Assembly: GCA_963579025.1 (NCBI GenBank)
Contig: CAUZFZ010000106.1
Span: forward strand, 1-38,332
DNA: 38,332 bases
DNA from: CAUZFZ01 sp963579025
GTDB taxonomy: Bacteria; Planctomycetota; Planctomycetia; Planctomycetales; Planctomycetaceae
Direction of reading: 5' to 3'
In this document: piece by piece, positions 1 through 9,002 of the stretch
How positions within the stretch are numbered: the first letter of the stretch is position 1
How the letters are laid out: every line of letters starts with the position of its first letter
Notes under the pieces: generated by a model
The model's database searches: none
The model's input: only the letters and a program-made list of their open reading frames with translations
Told to the model about the DNA's origin: nothing
Translations under genes and position numbers: made by a program

Positions 1-24
1 CTCTGCCCGGGAACGGGCTGCTTT

Positions 25-99
25 CGAGGCTCCGCCTCGCGGCATTGAACGTGAGGCGGAGCCTCACAATCAGTGCGTTCCAGGGCAGAGCCCTGGAAC
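25..99. repeat. Three consecutive extragenic hairpins
   Basis: Three strong inverted repeats lie within 75 bases. The first is CGAGGC-TCC-GCCTCG (25-39), the second GTGAGGC-GGA-GCCTCAC (51-67), and the third has 10-base arms around AGA (77-99, arms GTTCCAGGGC and GCCCTGGAAC). The 13-base cores of the first two are exact reverse complements of each other, so they can fold separately or pair together. No credible protein is encoded here. This looks like a dispersed extragenic palindrome family, but other copies lie outside the window, so dispersal is inferred. Confidence 0.7.
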
Positions 100-156
100 G
101 AGAATCCTTAACGGCGTTGCCCTCCGGGGCTGTGGTTGAGAAATGGCCGATTTTCC

Positions 157-298
157 CGGGGTTGAAACCCCGAGCTATTTGCCCACGTCCCTTCGGGACT
201 GAAGTGTGCAACTTCAGAAGGCGTAAGCCCCGCGGTAACCGATCCACCGGGATCATCAAGCCGCTCCGCGGCTGGAATTCGGGAATCAATTGATTCCC
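157..298. repeat. Chain of short hairpins
   Basis: At least five short hairpins follow one another: CGGGGTTGAAACCCCG (157-172), GTCCC-TTC-GGGAC (187-199), CTGAAGT-gtgc-AACTTCAG (199-217), AGCCGC-TCC-GCGGCT (259-273) and a perfect 18-base palindrome GGGAATCAATTGATTCCC (281-298). No reading frame with convincing protein character runs through them. The block may be a structured RNA, an intergenic repeat cassette, or the processed trailer of a gene upstream of the window. The sequence alone does not decide. Confidence 0.6.
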
Positions 299-664
299 AC
301 TTTCTTAGACAAGACGACATGGCTTTGTTCACCTGCCTCGCGGCAGGTCTTCGTACTCTTGCAGGACGCGACGTGGATACACCGGCGTCAACATGCCCCA
401 GTGTTGAACGCCCGGTGATTCGCCTCCGCCGTCGCAGCGGATTCCCTCACATCAAACCTGGTTCGAATTCGGTCGAGAGGTCGTGAGGGAGGCACACAAA
501 TGGCGTCGAGGAGGGATACACCCGACACCGGAGGATCGGGTTTGTCGTGCGTGTCTGTTGATGGGCCCACATCACTGCGGCATCTGCTTGATGCGTTTGT
601 GGTGTCGGGCTACCGTCAACGGTTTCGAGCGGCCAATTGCTCTCATTTGATGCAGGGGTTCAGG
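299..664. other. Non-coding leader before the haem/HEAT gene
   Basis: One further hairpin is visible (ACCTGCC-TCGC-GGCAGGT, about 331-348). I see no RNA gene and no clear promoter. The downstream reading frame stays open back to 500, but the N-terminal stretch it would add (500-664) has no protein character and precedes a good signal peptide, so it is treated here as untranslated leader. Confidence 0.5.
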
Positions 665-3600
665 ATGCTTTGCAGACAACTGATTCTCGTTGTTACCGCC
701 GTGGCGATGACTGGCCAAGTCGCTGCTGGCGAGGAATTGCGTGGGCCGGTCGGACGGGTTGATGGTGAACTGAAACGACAACGTCACACGATGACGCTCA
801 GGCAGCACGAGGCTGTCGAGTTGTCGACGCGAATCGTCAGCCCGGGGTCATTGCCGCCGAACGCCCGGGTACGAGTCACAATTCTGTCGCCCGCGGAAGG
901 CTCAAAGGCTGAGGAACGCGTGCATTTGAGCAAGGTGTTGCACGCCCTCGACGGTGACATGTTCACGGTCTTCCGCGCGCCGGAAGCGGGACCGTACACG
1001 GTCGTCATCGAACCGGAAGAGTCTGAACTGACACTGCTCGAAGGCGATCGCTGGCGGGAAACCGGCCATGTCGATGCATTGCTGGCGGCTCCGCTGTCCG
1101 TCAAGTGGCCGGACGGAAGCCAGGCGGATGTCGTAATCTTCACGAGGAAGATCGATCAGATTGCCGCACCGGATGGATCGCTTGTCATCGAGGCCGAGCC
1201 GAACAACTCGGCCGGGCAGGCACAGACAATCGCTCTGCGTGATACATCCGATGACTACACACTGCAGGTCGTTGGCGGAGCGGACGACATCGAGTACTTC
1301 GACAACGGTCAGGTGGGCAACGGTCTGGGAGACGACTGGCTGCGATTGGAATTTGACGGCTCGGAACCGCGGCTGCTCACGGCCTGTCTGCTGATTCCCG
1401 ATCAGATGGTGGCGGCCCGGATTCGCTGTTACGCCCTGCCCAAGGACAAGGCGAAGCCCGAATCCGGTAAGCCGCTGGACGTCGGCAAGGAGTACGAAGA
1501 GGGCAAGAACCCGAACGAGCGTGTTCACCAGCAGCAGGAGCAGCACCGCATTGCGATCAACCGCAGGCTGAAGCCTGGTCATGTCTACTTTCTGCGGGTC
1601 GAAGCGAACGCGCCTGGTTACGGACTGGAACTGCGCATCGTCAAGCCGGCTCCGTTTGACGATCCCCGGCATGCGGTGCGGCACGCGTTGTACGACCATC
1701 TCGGTCAGGTCGCGTCGTGGCTGAACAATCGCCCGCGAGGCGCCAGTGTCGAACGCCGCATCCGCGACACGGGCAACCTGCTGGGGACGATGTGCATGAG
1801 TTGTCACACGCAGTCCGGTGTGTGGGGGCCCGCCATTCCGTTCCAGATGGGTTACCGGCCGCAGAATGCTCACCTGTTCCGGAATCTCGTCAACATCTCG
1901 TATCAGTCGATGCGGCCCACGAATGTGCTGGTCGATGCGGCGAACAACACAAGTCTCGCTCCACTGGACCTGGGCGATGGACCGGCCGGGACGCGCGTCG
2001 CCGGACACAGTGCCATGTCGGTGGAGAGATTCCTGAAGCCGCGCAAGCTGCAAAGCAAGCAACACCTGCGAGCCGCGAACTTTGTCCTGCAGTCGGGCGA
2101 CCCTGGCGGTATCAACGCGGCAGGTCCGGGAGCGAATGTCGGTAAGGGTGTCGTCTACAACTACACCGGCGAGATTGTCTACGAAGCATGGAAGGAAACC
2201 GGCAATCCGCAGTTCTTCCGGGCGCTGGAAGAAAAAGCCCGCAAGACGCTCGACGTTCAGCCGAAGTACACCGACGACATGGCTCACCGTGTTGAACTAC
2301 TGAAGCGGTACTTCCCAGCTGATTACCTGGCGCAGGCGGCAAAGGTCCGCGAACTCGAAGCGAAACAGAAGAACCAGAAACCTCGCGTCCCCAGTAACGT
2401 CAGCGTCAAACCGTCCGAAGAAGATTCGAAGAAGTTGTGGGACCGCATCCAGAAGCAGATTCCGCTGGACCTCGCGAGACTGCGAGCGATCCAGCATGAA
2501 GACGGCACATGGGGATTCAATCCTGGCGTTAAGGACGGCGACAAGTGGAAGGTCGAAGGTAACAACAAGCCGGAACCGTCACCGACCGCGCTGGCTTTGA
2601 TCGCGTTTCAGGCGGCCGGATTCGGTCCGGATGATCCGACGGTCGCGAAGGGCGTCAAGGGATTGCTGGGACTGCAGCACCCGAGCGGCTTCTGGAAAGG
2701 TCAGTCGCAGACGGGTTTCGTGTCGACAAGTTATGCACTCCACGCGCTGTCGCGTCTGTTTCCGGTTGAACCGCCAGAGCACAAGCTCGTCGACTATCTG
2801 CAAAAAGGCGGCAAGACAACTCTTCCCGAAACCATCCAGCGCATTCGCCGCGCCGCTAATGTCGATAACGCTACCCTGCTGCCGATTCTGCTTGCGGGAG
2901 CAAAGCACGAGAGTCCTATGGTCCGCTTTCAGGCAATGATCGGACTCGGCGGACTCCATTCAGAAGAAGGTGTCGAGCCACTTGCCGAGGCGCTCGGCGA
3001 TCCCGCGAAATCCGTCCGTGAAGCCGCTCAATGGGGCATGCGACAGACATTGATCGACGATCGTGGCTGGGACGCTGTGATGGCCGCGTGTCAGAGTAAA
3101 GATGATTACGTGCGTGAGTCCGCTGCGAAAACTCTGCTCATGCGCGTCGACGGTGTCATGCCAGGGATCTCTGTCGAGTGGAGTGATCTCACGGCTGCCA
3201 TTACGAACGGGATGAACACGGACCCGCATCCGGCCGTGCGCGCCTGGTCCCTTCGATCGGCCTGGAACTGGTGGGTCTGGAATCCCCCCGTGCGCGAGGC
3301 CATCAATGCGGCCTGGGTCGATCTTCTGCAGCGACCGGAAGCGAATGCGCTCGTCGAGAATTCCATCCGGTATCAGTCACAGGCTCTGTTTATTGCCAAC
3401 GGACACAACGCCAACTCCAGCAAGCAGCACCAGTATCCGGAGCTGGCGAAACTGTTCCAGACACTGAACATCACATTGAGCGAACAGTCCGAGTCAGTTC
3501 CGAAAGTCGGCCGACGTATGGCCGCTCGGATCGTCAACGTTGGCGCGACGTTCTACAACAACAATGGTGGTGACGGCGGACCTGGCCAGATGGGATACGT

Positions 3601-5011
3601 CACTGATTTTTCGTCGGACCTTTTTGGTAACGCGGCGATGTACTACTTCGCCGATGTCGAGAAGCTGCCGAACTACTTGACCGATACCGGGCTGCTGCAG
3701 GTCGGCCTTGAAGGCTCGTCCCACGTAAGAGACGAGGACCTGCAGCAGAAGCTGATCCAGTACTCACTGGATGGCCCCGAGCATCTGCGACCGATTGCCG
3801 CGGCCAGCGTGTCCGATCCGCGATCGGCGAAACTGGTTGCCGTGCCGGAACGAGTAGAACCACTGATGCGACAGATCCATCGCGGAGCGGCTGAGCCATC
3901 ACGGCGGAAGCAGCTTTCCGATCCCATCCTGCAGATGTTTGCCCGTATCAAGTGGGTCATCCCGGATACGCTTGAGCAGCAGCGTGAGGTGTTTGGCTAC
4001 ATCACGCCCAAATTCGATCCATTCCACTCAGCCGAGGACTTGAAGGCGATCACTGACGCCGCGAAGCGCGCAGAGTTGGAACGTGCTCAGGAAGCCAACT
4101 GGTACCTGTCGCGCGGACTGGGCGAAGTCATCGGCTCCAACCCGGACCTGCACATCGACACGATGCTCGAGTTCCTGCCGGAGTCGTTCGAGCATCCGCA
4201 GTCGGCGCGCCTCTGGTTGCCCAGCGTGGAATGGATCCTCACCCACAAGCGTGAGCTGCCCGACGTTGTCCCCGGCAAACTGCCACCCATCGACCCGCTG
4301 GAACAGGTCCGCACACGGGCGCTGCAACTGTTTCTCGATCAGCTTCGGGAAGATGCCGATCCGGACACTCGAAAACTGGCGGTGACGATGGCTCAAAAAA
4401 CGGTACTGCGTCGGAATCCGGAAGCGCTCACCGCACTGGAGATGATGCTGGCGTTCGAGAAACGGGACGATGTCGTCAAGAATGCAAAGAATGTCCTCTC
4501 GCAGAATCGCAATAACTTCGTGAAAGAGCTGACCGATGCGGTCGGCAAGGAGACACCGAAACTCATCGAAGTTGGCGACGACGGACTTCCCAAAGAATTT
4601 GTGGCGGATTTTGAATACTTCCGCGACTACGTCACTCCGGAAATGAACCGTGTGTTGCGCGGCGACGAACGAAGCTGCTTTGCCTGTCACGGAGTCAAAG
4701 GACGCGTTCCGCCGCTCGAACTGAGTCGTCCGGACGACGCGGGCTATCTACCGATCGCAAAGCTGCTCGAAAACTATCGCAAGCTGCAGAAGCGGGTGAA
4801 TCATGCGGACGTCGACAAGAGCTTCCTGCTACGCAAACCGCTGAATGTTCAGAACGGGAAGGAAGAAGGCCATCAGGGCGGTCGTCGCTATCAGCCTGAA
4901 GACCCGGGCTATCAGATTCTACGCAAGTGGGCTCTGAACCAGGTCGGCAACGCCTCTCAACTGGGCGTCAAGCAGGCGTCTTTGCCCAATACCGAGACTG
5001 GCAGCCGTTGA
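665..5011 (+). CDS. Exported giant haem protein: PPC-like, cytochrome c, cyclase-like and HEAT domains
   Basis: A 1448-residue protein, probably periplasmic or surface-attached. The start at 665 is chosen because it gives a clean signal peptide (MLCRQLILVVTAVAMTG, cut near VAAG) and has AGGGG a few bases upstream; an in-frame start at 500 would add 55 unlikely residues. Domains in order: a PPC-like beta domain beginning EAEPNNSAGQAQ (about 175-300); a c-type haem site CMSCH (377-381); an alpha/alpha-barrel segment resembling terpene/squalene cyclases (about 600-700, DGTWGF and LGLQHPSGFW); a HEAT-repeat region starting near 738; and a C-terminal haem site CFACH (1338-1342). The two haem sites sit almost 1000 residues apart. 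The following ferritin-like gene starts 47 bases downstream, suggesting cotranscription. Function is unknown; electron transfer or scaffolding in the planctomycete cytochrome/HEAT style is inferred. Confidence 0.85.
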   Translation: MLCRQLILVVTAVAMTGQVAAGEELRGPVGRVDGELKRQRHTMTLRQHEAVELSTRIVSPGSLPPNARVRVTILSPAEGSKAEERVHLSKVLHALDGDMFTVFRAPEAGPYTVVIEPEESELTLLEGDRWRETGHVDALLAAPLSVKWPDGSQADVVIFTRKIDQIAAPDGSLVIEAEPNNSAGQAQTIALRDTSDDYTLQVVGGADDIEYFDNGQVGNGLGDDWLRLEFDGSEPRLLTACLLIPDQMVAARIRCYALPKDKAKPESGKPLDVGKEYEEGKNPNERVHQQQEQHRIAINRRLKPGHVYFLRVEANAPGYGLELRIVKPAPFDDPRHAVRHALYDHLGQVASWLNNRPRGASVERRIRDTGNLLGTMCMSCHTQSGVWGPAIPFQMGYRPQNAHLFRNLVNISYQSMRPTNVLVDAANNTSLAPLDLGDGPAGTRVAGHSAMSVERFLKPRKLQSKQHLRAANFVLQSGDPGGINAAGPGANVGKGVVYNYTGEIVYEAWKETGNPQFFRALEEKARKTLDVQPKYTDDMAHRVELLKRYFPADYLAQAAKVRELEAKQKNQKPRVPSNVSVKPSEEDSKKLWDRIQKQIPLDLARLRAIQHEDGTWGFNPGVKDGDKWKVEGNNKPEPSPTALALIAFQAAGFGPDDPTVAKGVKGLLGLQHPSGFWKGQSQTGFVSTSYALHALSRLFPVEPPEHKLVDYLQKGGKTTLPETIQRIRRAANVDNATLLPILLAGAKHESPMVRFQAMIGLGGLHSEEGVEPLAEALGDPAKSVREAAQWGMRQTLIDDRGWDAVMAACQSKDDYVRESAAKTLLMRVDGVMPGISVEWSDLTAAITNGMNTDPHPAVRAWSLRSAWNWWVWNPPVREAINAAWVDLLQRPEANALVENSIRYQSQALFIANGHNANSSKQHQYPELAKLFQTLNITLSEQSESVPKVGRRMAARIVNVGATFYNNNGGDGGPGQMGYVTDFSSDLFGNAAMYYFADVEKLPNYLTDTGLLQVGLEGSSHVRDEDLQQKLIQYSLDGPEHLRPIAAASVSDPRSAKLVAVPERVEPLMRQIHRGAAEPSRRKQLSDPILQMFARIKWVIPDTLEQQREVFGYITPKFDPFHSAEDLKAITDAAKRAELERAQEANWYLSRGLGEVIGSNPDLHIDTMLEFLPESFEHPQSARLWLPSVEWILTHKRELPDVVPGKLPPIDPLEQVRTRALQLFLDQLREDADPDTRKLAVTMAQKTVLRRNPEALTALEMMLAFEKRDDVVKNAKNVLSQNRNNFVKELTDAVGKETPKLIEVGDDGLPKEFVADFEYFRDYVTPEMNRVLRGDERSCFACHGVKGRVPPLELSRPDDAGYLPIAKLLENYRKLQKRVNHADVDKSFLLRKPLNVQNGKEEGHQGGRRYQPEDPGYQILRKWALNQVGNASQLGVKQASLPNTETGSR

Positions 5012-5058
5012 TCGCGTGACCAACACTTCGAGTACTAACCTCTCAGGAGATGTTTTTA

Positions 5059-5523
5059 ATGGCCGACAATGACACTGGCGAAGCCGTCGTCCGCGAATTG
5101 GGCGTGGCCTACTGGATGGAGATGGAAACGGTGATGAACTACATCGCCAACTCAATCAACCTGGACGGAGTCCGTGCTGAGGAAATTAAGAAAGCACTGC
5201 AGGCCGACATTCAGGCCGAGATGCTGCATGCCCAGACACTGGCCCGGCGTATCAAGACGCTCGGCGGTGTCGTTCCCGGCAGCCTGTCGTTTACAGCCGC
5301 TCAATCAGATCTGCAACCACCGGCTAAGCTCACCGACGTCGTGGCCGTGATTAAGGGAGTCATCGCCGCAGAGAACTCGGCCATCCAACAGTACAACAAG
5401 CTGATCAAGCTGTGTGACGGAGTCGATTACGTCACGCAGGATCTGTGTATTCAGGCACTCGGCGACGAGGAAGAACACCGCCGCGAGTTTCTCGGCTACC
5501 TGCGGGAGTACGAAGTCGAGTAA
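5059..5523 (+). CDS. Ferritin-like diiron protein
   Basis: A 154-residue, all-helical cytoplasmic protein. The start at 5059 is preferred over an in-frame ATG at 5050 because AGGAG at 5045-5049 is correctly spaced from 5059 and would abut 5050. Four-helix ferritin-like features are visible: an ExxH pair E54-H57 (AEMLHAQ), a glutamate in helix C (AAENSAIQQYN, E105) and a second ExxH pair E137-H140 (DEEEHRRE), with an acidic helix A (WMEMETVMNY). These are the usual ligands of a carboxylate-bridged diiron site, as in bacterioferritin and rubrerythrin-type domains. It lies between a haem protein and a sulfatase on the same strand with short gaps. Iron storage or peroxide/iron handling for haem assembly is inferred; no rubredoxin-type cysteines are present. 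Confidence 0.85.
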   Translation: MADNDTGEAVVRELGVAYWMEMETVMNYIANSINLDGVRAEEIKKALQADIQAEMLHAQTLARRIKTLGGVVPGSLSFTAAQSDLQPPAKLTDVVAVIKGVIAAENSAIQQYNKLIKLCDGVDYVTQDLCIQALGDEEEHRREFLGYLREYEVE

Positions 5524-5582
5524 ACCGGGGATTCGTGAACTGATCGAAGTCAGCGTGTGAATCAGATTGAGGAGACGCCTGC

Positions 5583-6866
5583 GTGTTACGTATTGCGATT
5601 GTCGTCCTGCTTGTTGCTCTTCCCTGCCATGCGGCGGACAAGCCGAACATCGTGTTCATTCTGGCCGACGACGTCGGGCGGGAAGTTCTGGGCTGCTATG
5701 GAGGCAGTTCATATCGCACGCCGAATCTCGACCGGCTGGCCGCGACCGGTGCGAAGTTTGAGCACTGTTACAGCATGCCAGTCTGCCATCCCACACGAGT
5801 GACGTTACTCACCGGTCGCTATCCACGGCATCTGGGCAGCCCTAAGTGGGGCAGCTTCCCGAAGCAATCTGAAAAGCAGACGTTTGCCCATGTCGCCAAA
5901 GACGCCGGCTACGCCACGGCTGTTGCCGGGAAGTGGCAGATTTGCCTGATGAAGGACGACCTGGATCACCCGCGTCGACTTGGTTTCGACGAGTGGTCCG
6001 TGTTCGGCTGGCACGAAGGCGCGCGATATCACGAACCGATGATCTACCAGAACGGCGCAATCCGCACGGACACGGCGGGCAAATATGGCCCGGACTTATA
6101 TGTTGACTACCTGGTCGACTTCATGAGGCGCAATAAGGAAAAGCCGTTTCTGGCCTTTTACTCGATGGCGCTGTGTCACGACGTGACCGACGATATTGGC
6201 GAGGCTGTGCCGTACGGTTCGCGCGGGCGCTACGACAATTTCAAGGAGATGGCCGAGATGATGGACGTCGAAGTCGGCCGACTCGTGAAAGGCATCGACG
6301 ATCTCGGGATTCGTGACAATACGCTGATTCTGTTTACGACGGACAACGGCACGGCGGGCCGTTCAAAGCTCTCGGCACTTGAGAACGGCAAGTTTGTTTA
6401 CGAGAACGTCGTGTCGAGATTCAATGGCGAGGACATACCCGGCGGCAAAGGCGACCTGACCGACTGGGGGACGCGCGTCCCGGCCATCGCCAATTGGCCA
6501 GGAGTCATTAAGTCCGGCCAGACATTGAATGACTTGATCGACTTCAGTGACGTCCTGCCGACATTCGCTGAATTGATCGGAGGTACGCTGCCGGCGGGAG
6601 TGCAACTGGATGGGCACAGTTTTTCCGGGCTTTTGACCAACGGAACTCGGTCACCGCGAACATGGGCGTACGCAGAAAGCCGCGGGACTCGTTTCTTCGC
6701 GAAGACTCAACGGTGGAAGCTCTACAACGACGGCAGGTTCTTTGACACCACAAGCGACCCCTTCGAAAAGCGACCCGTGCCTGTAGATCAGAGACCGGCC
6801 ACCAGCGCGTCTGACTTCAAGCTCCTCAGCGCCGCTATCGACTCGCTCAAGGCAACGCGAAAATAG
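5583..6866 (+). CDS. Exported sulfatase, Cys type
   Basis: A 427-residue sulfatase of the alkaline phosphatase superfamily, hydrolysing a sulfate ester in the periplasm. It starts with GTG behind GAGGAG and has a signal peptide (MLRIAIVVLLVALPCHA). The metal-binding DD (29-30, FILADDVG) and the formylglycine motif C68-HPTR-72 are present, followed by LLTGRYP. The C-terminal FTTDNG carries the other metal ligands. The usual GKWH reads GKWQ here (K117, Q119), so the conserved histidine is replaced by glutamine. The substrate is unknown; polysaccharide sulfate is the usual guess for planctomycetes. It is the last gene of the apparent 665-6866 operon and is convergent with the octahaem gene, 39 bases away. 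Confidence 0.9.
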   Translation: MLRIAIVVLLVALPCHAADKPNIVFILADDVGREVLGCYGGSSYRTPNLDRLAATGAKFEHCYSMPVCHPTRVTLLTGRYPRHLGSPKWGSFPKQSEKQTFAHVAKDAGYATAVAGKWQICLMKDDLDHPRRLGFDEWSVFGWHEGARYHEPMIYQNGAIRTDTAGKYGPDLYVDYLVDFMRRNKEKPFLAFYSMALCHDVTDDIGEAVPYGSRGRYDNFKEMAEMMDVEVGRLVKGIDDLGIRDNTLILFTTDNGTAGRSKLSALENGKFVYENVVSRFNGEDIPGGKGDLTDWGTRVPAIANWPGVIKSGQTLNDLIDFSDVLPTFAELIGGTLPAGVQLDGHSFSGLLTNGTRSPRTWAYAESRGTRFFAKTQRWKLYNDGRFFDTTSDPFEKRPVPVDQRPATSASDFKLLSAAIDSLKATRK

Positions 6867-6905
6867 CCGACAGGCTGGAGGCGTTCTTGCGGCGTCCGGT
6901 CTCGA

Positions 6906-8858
6906 TCAGTCTTCAGACAGTTCACCAGCAACAGTTGATTCAACCAATGGAAGGAACCGTTGCCGAATCTGCTTCAACGGTGCCTGCCGTTCGGCTTTTG
7001 TCATGTAAAAGCGATAACCGAATTCACTCAGTTCAGTATTCTGCATCCGTTCCACAGCCATGAGAGCAAATTGCCGGTTCAGCAGATAAGGGTCGTCGAG
7101 TTGATCGATAATCTCCGGCAATGCCCATTGTGCTTCGCGGCGACTTGCAGCATCAACCGCAACAAGACGAACGGATTCATTTTCATGAGTCAGCCAGACG
7201 CGGGCCAAGGGTTCCTCGCGCTCCGGGTAGTTCTTTGCGATGCGGTTTTCCAGGAATTCGCTGTTGTACCATTCCGTGAGATGCTGCAGCGTCCAGTCAA
7301 CAGCTTTGTCGAGATGGCAAAGATTGCAGGCGTTGGGATGTGCGCGTTCGATCATCTCTGGCTCTGTGGGTGAGTAGATCGTGTGCGTACGTACGACATC
7401 CTGCATGCCTTCATTTATTTTTGGCATATGGCAGTTAATGCAACTGTCACCTTCTGAGCCCGCCTGATGATGTGTGTGACTCGATCGCTGTACAGGATCG
7501 CTGAATGTCTGGTGACATTTCAGACAAACTGCGTCGTCCTGTTCCAGCGAGCGGGTCCACTTTGGGCCAATAGGGCGATGTGGATCGTGACATTCAACAC
7601 AGGTCAACTGGGAATAACACGCGCCGCGTGAGGCATCTGCGAACTCAGTAGAATTCCATGTCGCCATTCCGGCTGCAAATTGTGGCCGGTCTCCCCAATG
7701 GCATCTCGAGCAGACCCAGTTTATGTTGGCTACTGTCCGACCTGTATCGACGGGTTTGGTAAATTCCGCCAGATACAGTTCCGGGCCGCTGGCAACGAAG
7801 GATGGCTTCTTTCGTTCTCCCTCAGTGTGGGCGCGACACCCCAGATGACAGGCCTCACAGCTGATGCCCAGAGTGACGGCTCTCTGGGATGCAGGTGTTT
7901 CCGCAAGATCCCATCTCAATGCGTCCATTTGACGCAATAAGTCATTCGCTCCATCGGATGACACATTGGTTAGGAATTCGGGGTACTGGCTCGACATGTA
8001 GTCACTTACGGACATGTACATCGCAGACGGTGCGTGATTGCCAATCAACTCGGGGTACCGGAACATCACATCTGAAAGCGGTAATGTTACATGGCAGTGA
8101 CTGCAGCGTGCGGCGTAGTTAAGTTCACCCGGTTGACCAGCATGTGGGGGTGCCGGATCAAACACGTTGAAACGCCCATCTTCATCCGGCAGTTCTGGAG
8201 TGATGTGTACGATCGGTACCCACATCTTACGATCGAGCCAGTAGCCAAATGGCAGGACATCGTCTGTGTCGGATCCGTCAGGCGGCGCGCCTTGTGTAGC
8301 GGCACCGATGTAGTACTGAAAAAAGCGAGAGCCAAGCGTCTGATGAATCTCGTGCACCTGAGTGCTGTCTTTGCGTGAAATCCGCATCAGGAATCGATCG
8401 TTTTCTCTATAGAATTCACCGGTCGCACCATGGAAGACAATTGATTTCGTACCGCTGAAGTCCCCTTTGACTGTACGGTCCGTAGCCAGCGCGTTCATCC
8501 AACGGTGCGAATGCGTTGACCAGTCGTCGTGCTGTTTCCGGTGGCATTTGCGACAGGCGTCTGGACCTACGTAATCAGAACGGCGAACGTTGCTGTGATC
8601 TGGCGTCGCCTTGTACTCCGAGTTTTCGTTTGCAGCGACTTTCCAGTAGACGTGCATGTTCTCAGTAGCAATACCGACTCTAACATTCTCTTCAGGCAAA
8701 GCGTCAGGCGTCAGGGCCACCGTGGTTGATGTATCGCTGTCAGGCAGCGTCGTAATTGCCGCGGCCACGGCACCGATGCCGAGGGCAATTAAGAACAGCG
8801 TCCGCAGCATACGCCGGGCAGTTTGTTTTTCGGTGGCAATGCGAGTCGAATGAAGCAT
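6906..8858 (-). CDS. Membrane-anchored octahaem c-type cytochrome
   Basis: A 650-residue multihaem cytochrome with eight CxxCH sites: CRKCH (102), CSHCH (252), CEACH (334), CSRCH (383), CVECH (420), CLKCH (445), CINCH (473) and CNLCH (511). An uncleaved anchor or signal peptide (MLRTLFLIALGIGAVAAA) lies near residues 17-34, placing the haems outside the cytoplasmic membrane. The last 130 residues are haem-free and helical, resembling HEAT-type repeats. The layout recalls the cytochrome c554/octahaem oxidoreductase group common in planctomycetes; all sites are CxxCH, with no CxxCK active-site haem of the NrfA type. The start at 8858 (ATG) is chosen over an in-frame GTG at 8882 because CAGGG precedes it. 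Electron transfer is secure; the substrate is unknown. Confidence 0.85.
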   Translation of the reverse strand: MLHSTRIATEKQTARRMLRTLFLIALGIGAVAAAITTLPDSDTSTTVALTPDALPEENVRVGIATENMHVYWKVAANENSEYKATPDHSNVRRSDYVGPDACRKCHRKQHDDWSTHSHRWMNALATDRTVKGDFSGTKSIVFHGATGEFYRENDRFLMRISRKDSTQVHEIHQTLGSRFFQYYIGAATQGAPPDGSDTDDVLPFGYWLDRKMWVPIVHITPELPDEDGRFNVFDPAPPHAGQPGELNYAARCSHCHVTLPLSDVMFRYPELIGNHAPSAMYMSVSDYMSSQYPEFLTNVSSDGANDLLRQMDALRWDLAETPASQRAVTLGISCEACHLGCRAHTEGERKKPSFVASGPELYLAEFTKPVDTGRTVANINWVCSRCHWGDRPQFAAGMATWNSTEFADASRGACYSQLTCVECHDPHRPIGPKWTRSLEQDDAVCLKCHQTFSDPVQRSSHTHHQAGSEGDSCINCHMPKINEGMQDVVRTHTIYSPTEPEMIERAHPNACNLCHLDKAVDWTLQHLTEWYNSEFLENRIAKNYPEREEPLARVWLTHENESVRLVAVDAASRREAQWALPEIIDQLDDPYLLNRQFALMAVERMQNTELSEFGYRFYMTKAERQAPLKQIRQRFLPLVESTVAGELSED

Positions 8859-9002
8859 GTACCGGACCCTGAAAGATTTCACGAGGCAGATGTGGCGAGA
8901 GATTGTCGTGCAAACGACGACTCAGGATATTCGGTTCAGACGCTACGGTGGTGAGGCTATCTGAAATCACCGCCGACATTCTCTGAGATTCAGTCGGCCA
9001 AG

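Noticed and set aside
45..293. Short plus-strand frame across the hairpin cluster
   Set aside because: It is built from repeated hairpin sequence and has no ribosome site or protein character.
902..2287. A long minus-strand open frame (461 codons) inside the giant haem gene
   Set aside because: It overlaps a gene with a clear signal peptide, haem motifs and domains; no family or ribosome site. Long antisense frames are common in GC-rich coding DNA.
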